A stretch of 64,000 nucleotides of DNA from an uncultured Psychroserpens sp. GTDB taxonomy: Bacteria; Bacteroidota; Bacteroidia; Flavobacteriales; Flavobacteriaceae. The DNA lies in NCBI RefSeq assembly GCF_947501425.1, contig NZ_CANMVN010000001.1, positions 310,001-374,000 on the forward strand. Direction: 5' to 3'. Below are positions 57,547 through 64,000 of this stretch, in pieces. The notes below the pieces were generated by a model, which was given only the letters and a program-made list of their open reading frames with translations, did not search any database and had not been told where the DNA came from. Both the position numbers and the translations under genes were made by a program. Numbering within the stretch: the first letter of the stretch is position 1; the number at the start of each line of letters is the position of its first letter.

Positions 57547-58001
57547 TTTTTCTTTATTGCGTTTTCATAAATTCCTATATACTCTTCTGAAGTCATTTTT
57601 CTTGTAAGTTCGCCAATAAGTTCAAATGGAAATTCATCTAAGTTTTTAAAGCGAATACAGCTTTTTCCCATATCGAGTTTTCGTTTGCAGTGTTTTGGGT
57701 ATTCTCCTACAAACCAATCATGAAGTTCTTTTTTTGCATAAATTCCGCTGTGATATAAGTTTACTGAGTTCTTTTGAGAAGCAAAACTCATAAATGGTAA
57801 CGGGGTCTTAGGATCACAATGATAGCCATCGGGATAAACAGAATGTGGTACATAATAGCCTATCATTTTATAAATCATTCCTTCTTCAAAACCTTTGGGC
57901 AGATTATCATTAATAACTTTTCGTAATTTTTTTAATGTGCCCTGACGTTCCTCTGGAACTTGACTAATATAATCCTCAGGAGATTTAGCTTCGTATTGCA
58001 T
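57543..58001 (-). CDS. DUF1801 domain protein
   Basis: 152 aa; SPEDYISQVPEERQGTLKKLRKVINDNLPKGFEEGMIYKMIGYYVPHSVYP. Confidence 0.88.
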   Translation of the reverse strand: MQYEAKSPEDYISQVPEERQGTLKKLRKVINDNLPKGFEEGMIYKMIGYYVPHSVYPDGYHCDPKTPLPFMSFASQKNSVNLYHSGIYAKKELHDWFVGEYPKHCKRKLDMGKSCIRFKNLDEFPFELIGELTRKMTSEEYIGIYENAIKKK

Positions 58002-58006
58002 GATAT

Positions 58007-58582
58007 TTAGTTTTTACGTTGTAGAATTAATGCAGAAATTAAAGATATAATAAATCCGATAATTAACACAGTGACAAACATGATAAATGCCATAATTGTA
58101 GGACTTGACATCATTTCCATAGACGCTTCTAATTGGTCAGTTTGAGCTTTCAATTCTTCTGCGGAAAGATTAGCTTCCTGAAGTTGGTTGATGGTGTATT
58201 CTTTGTATTGCACAGCAAAATCCGGATTAATTGAAGTGGTGTAAATATAATCTACAATCCCGAAACCTATTGCTGCAAATAATGAAATCAGGAGTCCGAT
58301 AATAATGGCTTTCCCTAAACTAACTTTACCATCATTAACATGGTCTCTAAAATGCTTTATTCCGAAGAAAACAAACAATAAGGATAACACCATAGAGGCA
58401 TATCCAAAAACAGCCATGGTATTAAAATCCAAATCTATTTGTTTGCCTATCAGGAATCCAGCTAAGAATAATACAGATGCTGTAATAAATGCATAGATTC
58501 CGTATTTAATAATTGTGTTTTTCATAATACAGAGTTTTAAGTTTTCGTGTACCAAAACTAAAATAATGTTCAGAATTCGCAC
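58007..58582 (-). CDS. DUF4199 membrane protein
   Basis: 191 aa; four hydrophobic segments, HFRDHVNDGKVSLGKAIIIGLLISLFAAIGFGIVDYIYTTSINPDF typical DUF4199. Confidence 0.85.
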   Translation of the reverse strand: MRILNIILVLVHENLKLCIMKNTIIKYGIYAFITASVLFLAGFLIGKQIDLDFNTMAVFGYASMVLSLLFVFFGIKHFRDHVNDGKVSLGKAIIIGLLISLFAAIGFGIVDYIYTTSINPDFAVQYKEYTINQLQEANLSAEELKAQTDQLEASMEMMSSPTIMAFIMFVTVLIIGFIISLISALILQRKN

Positions 58583-58632
58583 TCATACTAAAGTACCAAA
58601 AACACTCATTCTTTAGTTCTGAATGCTCTTTT

Positions 58633-59043
58633 TTAAATAATACGAAGGTCTTTTGCGATTTGAAGTGCTTGCGTGCGACGTTTGGCGTTTAGTTTTGACA
58701 ATAGATTTGAAACATGAGTTTTTACAGTACTTTCTGAAACAAAAAGTTTGGTTCCAATTTCTTTGTTCGATAAACCTTCTGAAATACTTAATAGTACTTC
58801 ATATTCTCTCTTGCTAATGTCCAAGTCCTTTATTTTTTGATGATCAATCTCTTTGGAAGTTTGAGCTTGTTTCTGTAAACTTTTCTTATTGATAAAAATG
58901 CCAATAAAAAAGAAAACAATGGCAATAATACCAATAATGATCTCAATGTTTAAGTTGCTTGAAATCAAAGCATATTTACTAAACTGAAATAGTAATAACA
59001 ATGCTAAAATGAGCAATCCAAAAACTAGAATGGTTTTTTTCAT
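58633..59043 (-). CDS. Membrane-anchored LuxR-type HTH regulator
   Basis: 136 aa; two N-terminal TM segments then SKREYEVLLSISEGLSNKEIGTKLFVSESTVKTHVSNLLSKLNAKRRTQALQIAK. Confidence 0.9.
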   Translation of the reverse strand: MKKTILVFGLLILALLLLFQFSKYALISSNLNIEIIIGIIAIVFFFIGIFINKKSLQKQAQTSKEIDHQKIKDLDISKREYEVLLSISEGLSNKEIGTKLFVSESTVKTHVSNLLSKLNAKRRTQALQIAKDLRII

Positions 59044-59052
59044 GCTTTAAAT

Positions 59053-59988
59053 TTAGCAAAAATCTGCTTTTATTTTGTCAACAATAGTTTGTGCCAGTTT
59101 TTCTTTGCTTTCTTTGGTCCAACCTGCTACATGAGGTGTTAGAATTACATTGTCTGCGGAAATAAGATACTTGAAAGCCTCAGGCATTTTATTGGTGAAT
59201 AAGTTCTCAAAAGATGATTTTTCGTATTCTAATACATCTAATCCAGCACCAAGAATTAGACCTTTGTCTAATGCCGAAACTAAATCTTTGGTGACCACAC
59301 TTTTGCCACGAGCCGTGTTAATTAACCAGAATGGTTTTTTGAAACCCTTGATGAATTCTGAATTGACCATATTAATAGTTAGTGGTGTTTCGGGTGTGTG
59401 TAAACTTAGAATATCAGTTCTATCTTTCAGTTCCTGAAGCGAAGCTTGTTTTGCGTTCTCATCACCAACATTAGCTTTAATGTCGTAGAAGATTACATCA
59501 ACATCAAAACCGCGGAGTTTTTTAGCAAAAGCTTTTCCCATATTACCATATCCAATGAGACCAACAGTTTTTCCATCAAGTTCTAAACCACGATTGTCTT
59601 CACGTTGCCATTTCCCCTGTCTTACTTCACGATCTGCTTTATTTAGTTTATTAAATAAAGACAATAACATAGCTAAACTATGTTCGCCAACAGCATTGCG
59701 GTTACCTTCAGGAGCAGCAATAAGTTTTATGCCTTTTTGAGTAGCATAATCGCAATCAATATTTTCAAGTCCAGCACCAACACGACCTATGAATTTTAAA
59801 TGCTTTGCAGCATCTAAAAACTGACGATCGATTTTAAATCGGCTACGAATTACAAATCCGTCGTATTCATGAATGATCTTTTCTATAGTGTCTTTTGAGG
59901 ATGTATAATCTTCATCATTAGTAAATCCAAGTGTATTGAGCTGATTAATGAGTAATGGATGATTTGTATCGAGGTGAAGGATTTTCAT
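59053..59988 (-). CDS. D-2-hydroxyacid dehydrogenase (SerA/phosphoglycerate dehydrogenase-like)
   Basis: 311 aa; VGRVGAGLENIDCDYATQKGIKLIAAPEGNRNAVGEHSLAMLL, VGLIGYGNMGKAFAKKL, NTARGKSVVTKDLVSALDKG. Confidence 0.92.
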   Translation of the reverse strand: MKILHLDTNHPLLINQLNTLGFTNDEDYTSSKDTIEKIIHEYDGFVIRSRFKIDRQFLDAAKHLKFIGRVGAGLENIDCDYATQKGIKLIAAPEGNRNAVGEHSLAMLLSLFNKLNKADREVRQGKWQREDNRGLELDGKTVGLIGYGNMGKAFAKKLRGFDVDVIFYDIKANVGDENAKQASLQELKDRTDILSLHTPETPLTINMVNSEFIKGFKKPFWLINTARGKSVVTKDLVSALDKGLILGAGLDVLEYEKSSFENLFTNKMPEAFKYLISADNVILTPHVAGWTKESKEKLAQTIVDKIKADFC

Positions 59989-60046
59989 TGTTTTCGATAT
60001 TTGTTTTTAAGGTGTTTAGACAGAGCACAATATGATTAGCTGGTGT

Positions 60047-60412
60047 TTAAATTTCTGGATATTCAGTTTGTGTCATGTCGTGTTCAACTGTTCCAGTGTG
60101 TGCAGTACTGAGTTTTTCAAAAAGTAATAAGTGTACTTCTTCGCCGTCTTTTGTAGACGGATTATGTTCTACACCTTTAGGAACAACAATTAGCTCTCCT
60201 TCTTTAATTACTTCAGTTCTGTCTCTAAATTGCATGTACAATGTGCCTTTTATGACTTGAAATAACTCATCTTCATCATCATGGCTATGCCATACAAATT
60301 CACCTTTTATTTTGGCTAGTATTACCTGCATGTTATCCACTGTAGCTATTCGATGCGGATGCCATTGCTTGGTAAATTGCGTATGTTTTTCTTTGATATT
60401 TATAGGTTTCAT
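60047..60412 (-). CDS. Cupin domain protein
   Basis: 121 aa; EFVWHSHDDEDELFQVIKGTLYMQFRD, GELIVVPKGVEHNPSTKDGEEVHLLLFE. Confidence 0.92.
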   Translation of the reverse strand: MKPINIKEKHTQFTKQWHPHRIATVDNMQVILAKIKGEFVWHSHDDEDELFQVIKGTLYMQFRDRTEVIKEGELIVVPKGVEHNPSTKDGEEVHLLLFEKLSTAHTGTVEHDMTQTEYPEI

Positions 60413-60550
60413 AATCTTTGGCTATGATTTGAGTTTAAAGTTACAAAGTTTTGCGTTAGTGATTGCAGTGAAAATCCTTTTGTATTACAAAAGATTGTAG
60501 CGTAAAGCACGGTGCTGCGGAGCTTTTTTGCTAAAATATTTTGAAGGTGT

Positions 60551-60580
60551 AAAATAAGCGAAGCAGTAAACGCGCTTATT
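60551..60580 (-). terminator. Candidate terminator hairpin overlapping the mgtE stop codon
   Basis: Minus strand AATAAGCG-CGTTTACTGCTT-CGCTTATTTT. Confidence 0.5.
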
Positions 60581-61949
60581 AGAACCCAATGATGAGTCCG
60601 GAGAGTACAAAAAACAAATAGATACCTAATATATCATTACTTGTTGTGATAAATGGTCCTGTGGCAATCGCTGGATCGATACCTCGTTTGTCTAAAATAA
60701 TTGGAACAAAGGTCCCAACCAATGCAGCAACTATAATAACACTCATCATGGAAACAGCAATAGCGAGACTTTCGGTGGCATTTTGATTGATAGCAAAACC
60801 AAATAAAATAACGAGTATTGCCAAGGCAAAACCATTGATAAGACTTAATCCTACCTCTTTTACCAAACGGTTGAAGATGCTTCCCTTTACGTTGTCGTTA
60901 GCAAGTCCCTGAACAATAATAGCACTGGATTGTACACCTACATTTCCAGCCATTGCGGCAATAAGTGGTGTGTAGAAAAATAATGAAGGTACAGTAGCCA
61001 TAATGTCTTCATAACCTTTCATAATAAAGACAGAACCTAAACCGCCAAAAAGCCCCAATACCAACCAAGGTAAACGTGCTTTGGTAAGTTCCCAAACAGT
61101 ATCATCAGCTTCTACATCTTGTGTGATACCTGCAGCTAACTGATAATCTTTTTCGGCTTCTTCTTTTAAAACATCAACAATATCATCAATTGTGATTCTC
61201 CCTAATAAGGTTTGCTCGTCATCAACTACAGGAATAGCTTCTAGATCGTATTTTGACATGACCTTTGCCACATCTTCCACATCATCATTGACATGAACAT
61301 AATCCACATTATCTTTAGCAATATCAGCTATCTTTTGTTCACTTTTTGCTACAATTAGATCTTTAAGTGATAATCTGCCTATTAGTTTTTCTTCTTTGTT
61401 AACAACGTATATAGAATGTACTCTGGTGACCTCTTTTGCCTGACCTCTGATACGACGTAAGCAACCTGCTACAGTCCAAGTTTCATATACCTTAACCAAC
61501 TCTTTTGCCATCAAACCACCTGCAGAATCGTCTTCATAGGTAAGTAATTCGGTAATTTCCTCTCGGTGTTCTTCATCTTCAATTTGGGAAATAACTTCAG
61601 CTTGTCGTTTTTCGGGTAATTCGGCAATAATATCAGCAGCATCATCGGTGTCTAACTCTTCAACTTCTTCGGCAATTTCTTTAGCAGATAGTTTTTCAAG
61701 AACTTTCTCTCTGGTATCTTCATCAAGTTCTGTTAAGATATCTGAAGTGGTTTCAGAATCTAATAATTTGATAAGATATACCGAATCCTCAAGACTTAAC
61801 TCGTCCAGGATTTCGGCAACATCGGCATAGTGAAACTCATTTAAAAGTAGTTTTAGTTCTTTGTCGTTCTTAAGTTCAACAAGACGTTCTACTTTATCAA
61901 TAAGTTCATCGGTAAGCTCAAATTGGATGTTTTCTTTTTCTTCAATCAA
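60579..61949 (-). CDS. mgtE: Magnesium transporter MgtE
   Basis: 456 aa; N-domain repeats, CBS YVHVNDDVEDVAKVMSKYDLEAIPVVDDEQTLLGRITIDDIVDVL, PLIAAMAGNVGVQSSAIIVQGLA. Confidence 0.95.
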   Translation of the reverse strand: MIEEKENIQFELTDELIDKVERLVELKNDKELKLLLNEFHYADVAEILDELSLEDSVYLIKLLDSETTSDILTELDEDTREKVLEKLSAKEIAEEVEELDTDDAADIIAELPEKRQAEVISQIEDEEHREEITELLTYEDDSAGGLMAKELVKVYETWTVAGCLRRIRGQAKEVTRVHSIYVVNKEEKLIGRLSLKDLIVAKSEQKIADIAKDNVDYVHVNDDVEDVAKVMSKYDLEAIPVVDDEQTLLGRITIDDIVDVLKEEAEKDYQLAAGITQDVEADDTVWELTKARLPWLVLGLFGGLGSVFIMKGYEDIMATVPSLFFYTPLIAAMAGNVGVQSSAIIVQGLANDNVKGSIFNRLVKEVGLSLINGFALAILVILFGFAINQNATESLAIAVSMMSVIIVAALVGTFVPIILDKRGIDPAIATGPFITTSNDILGIYLFFVLSGLIIGF

Positions 61950-61963
61950 ACTTGATGGTTTTA

Positions 61964-62755
61964 CTAATCTACATGGTCGTTCTCAATGAGTTGTGTAAGT
62001 TCTAAAAATGAATCTACACTCAGTTGTTCCGGACGTTTGCCAAATATAACATTTGCTTTTAAATTATCTGAAAGATTAAAGGTTTTTAAACTGTTTCGCA
62101 ATGTTTTTCTACGTTGTTGGAAAGCGGTTTTTACAACTCTGAAAAATAGTTTTTCATCACATGGTAAAGTGAAGTTGTCTTTTCTTTTCAATACTAATAC
62201 ACCAGAATCTACTTTTGGAGGTGGATTAAATACTGTTGGAGGTACAGTAAATACATATTCAGCATCATAAAAAGCCTGAGTTAATACTGAAAGTATGCCA
62301 TAGACTTTAGAACCTTCTTTTGAGCAAATACGTTGTGCTACTTCCTTTTGAAACATACCTGAAAATTCAGGAATCTGCTTGCGCATTTCCAATGTCTTAA
62401 AAACAATCTGAGTTGAAATATTGTAAGGGAAATTTCCTATGATTGCAAAAGGTTCATCATTGAAAATGGATGTGAGATCATATTTTAAGAAATCTTGTTC
62501 ATATACTCGATCTGCCAAATTAAGGAAGTTGGCTTTTAGATACGCTACAGATTCTGTATCAATCTCAATAACATGCGTTTTAATTGGCTTTTGAAGTAAA
62601 TACTTAGTTAAAACACCCATTCCAGGTCCAATTTCCAGTACGTGCTTATAGCCTTCCAGACTTAATGTGTTGGCAATCTTTTGAGATACCGACTCATCTG
62701 TTAGGAAATGTTGACCTAAGTGTTTTTTTGCTTTTACTTGATAGTTATTTGCCAC
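61964..62755 (-). CDS. rsmA: 16S rRNA (adenine1518-N6/adenine1519-N6)-dimethyltransferase
   Basis: 263 aa; [68 protein letters not shown]. Confidence 0.96.
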   Translation of the reverse strand: MANNYQVKAKKHLGQHFLTDESVSQKIANTLSLEGYKHVLEIGPGMGVLTKYLLQKPIKTHVIEIDTESVAYLKANFLNLADRVYEQDFLKYDLTSIFNDEPFAIIGNFPYNISTQIVFKTLEMRKQIPEFSGMFQKEVAQRICSKEGSKVYGILSVLTQAFYDAEYVFTVPPTVFNPPPKVDSGVLVLKRKDNFTLPCDEKLFFRVVKTAFQQRRKTLRNSLKTFNLSDNLKANVIFGKRPEQLSVDSFLELTQLIENDHVD

Positions 62756-62756
62756 G

Positions 62757-63083
62757 TTACTTAAATTTTACAGTATACTCATCTACAATTTGAAGTTCAG
62801 TTCTAAAGGCTAACATTTTATCTGCAAACTTTTTAAGACCTTCCTGACGTAGTTTATCAGCATCTTCTCTGTAATAAGCGTCTAAAGCTTCTCTGGAGTA
62901 AGAACGGTATTGAATAGAATAGGTTTGTCCGCCCATGTCTTCTTCAACCAATACTTGGGATAAGGTTGCTCTGTCAAATTTTCCTGTTCCCAATACTTGA
63001 GGAATATGTTCGGTTTTCATCCATTCTAGCCACTCGGCATGAACAGTATCGTCAATATTGACTGTAACGTTATAAATAATCAT
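62757..63083 (-). CDS. DUF4286 family protein
   Basis: 108 aa; [36 protein letters not shown]. Confidence 0.88.
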   Translation of the reverse strand: MIIYNVTVNIDDTVHAEWLEWMKTEHIPQVLGTGKFDRATLSQVLVEEDMGGQTYSIQYRSYSREALDAYYREDADKLRQEGLKKFADKMLAFRTELQIVDEYTVKFK

Positions 63084-63128
63084 TGTATTAATTTAACAGA
63101 TTCTGCTATTAGCACAGAATATAAATTT

Positions 63129-63641
63129 CTATAGATCTTTTGCAAATAACAGAAGTTCTTCGTCCTCTTCAAAGGGTTTTACTCTTTTTTGGTAAGATAA
63201 GCCTAATTTTTCCAACAAATTAATGGATGGTTTATTTATTGGAAGTGTAATAGCACAAAGTGTTTTGATATTAAATGTGGTTTTGGCAAGTTTTATAATT
63301 TCACTGGCAGCTTCATAACCATAACCTTTTCCATGATAGTCGGGAAGTATAGAAAACCCAATATCTACATGTTCAAGTTGTTCGCGTTTCAATAATCCAG
63401 TAGTACCAATAGCTTTTAAGTTTTCAGATTTCACCTGAATTTTATAGTAGCCGTAGTCATATAATTCGTAGCATTTTAACTGATTGTTCTGAATATAATT
63501 AGCAGCGTCTTCAACTGTTTTGATATTTCGGTCTCCAATGTACTTTAACCAATCAGGTGAATTCATTAACTCCAAGATCATTGGTGCATCATCGACTGTG
63601 ATTTTGGAAAGTATAAGTCGGTTGGTTTCGGCAATTATCAT
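63129..63641 (-). CDS. GNAT family N-acetyltransferase (RimJ/RimL-like)
   Basis: 170 aa; TNRLILSKITVDDAPMILELMNSPDWLKYIGDR, VDIGFSILPDYHGKGYGYEAASEIIKLA. Confidence 0.92.
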   Translation of the reverse strand: MIIAETNRLILSKITVDDAPMILELMNSPDWLKYIGDRNIKTVEDAANYIQNNQLKCYELYDYGYYKIQVKSENLKAIGTTGLLKREQLEHVDIGFSILPDYHGKGYGYEAASEIIKLAKTTFNIKTLCAITLPINKPSINLLEKLGLSYQKRVKPFEEDEELLLFAKDL

Positions 63642-63646
63642 TTGAA

Positions 63647-64000
63647 TTAATTTATAGCATCACCACGTAGCATTCTGAAACGTTTTCTGGCTTCAATAAA
63701 ATAGATGCTGTCTTCATGGTTGAATATGATATGTTCGTAGAGAGCTTTAGCTTTCTCTGGCTGATTCAACTGATATTGGTAAAGTTCAGCTAAATAAAAA
63801 TGAGCATCATCTGCTAAAATTTCATCTCTGTAATTCGCAATAATATATTCGTAGCTTGTTACAGCTTTTTCGATCTGATTGGTCTTTTCATACAGTTTTG
63901 CTTGCATAAACAGGGCTTGGTCTTCTATGGTTTCACCTTTGTGTTCCGTTAGAATTTTATCTAAAAGAAAAATGGCTTCTTCGTTTTTGTTTTGAAAAGA
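63647..64000 (-). CDS. TPR repeat protein, C-terminal fragment (start beyond window)
   Basis: Frame stays open past listed ATG: SFQNKNEEAIFLLDKILTEHKGETIEDQALFMQAKLYEKTNQIEKAVTSYEYIIANYRDEILADDAHFYLAELYQ... Confidence 0.8.
   Translation of the reverse strand, partial: SFQNKNEEAIFLLDKILTEHKGETIEDQALFMQAKLYEKTNQIEKAVTSYEYIIANYRDEILADDAHFYLAELYQYQLNQPEKAKALYEHIIFNHEDSIYFIEARKRFRMLRGDAIN

Overview
The window looks like a chromosomal segment from a Flavobacteriia-type Bacteroidetes: AT-rich, TAnnTTTG-like -7 promoter elements, an intact Bat aerotolerance operon, an OlsF-like bifunctional acyltransferase, and DUF1800/DUF1501 and DUF4199/LuxR pairs. Most of it is ordinary core genome: pbpC with an alpha-2-macroglobulin gene, MoxR-DUF58-BatA/B/C/D/E, SulP/carbonic anhydrase, pheS, gpsA, mfd, fbp, aspartate kinase, mgtE and rsmA. 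I saw no rRNA, tRNA, CRISPR array, transposase or prophage. The most unusual signal is non-coding. The interval 14.68-15.06 kb holds two tandem copies of a ~150-bp module on the minus strand. Each module has a 9-bp direct repeat with a 21-bp period that resembles a LytTR response-regulator site, a conserved promoter-like block, and a ~70-nt putative small RNA ending in a hairpin plus U-tract. The inner stem differs in sequence between copies but stays pairable. Other points worth a second look: an ArsR gene next to a perfect 30-bp palindrome, in a three-gene cluster whose products all end in -Cys-Cys; a near-consensus sigma-54 promoter ahead of a lipoprotein gene; a tandem truncated BatD paralogue; a SulP-Usp-SulP-carbonic anhydrase bicarbonate-type locus; two adjacent LEA-like proteins; and a structured intergenic element upstream of pheS. 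All product calls come from reading protein sequence by eye. No database search was run.
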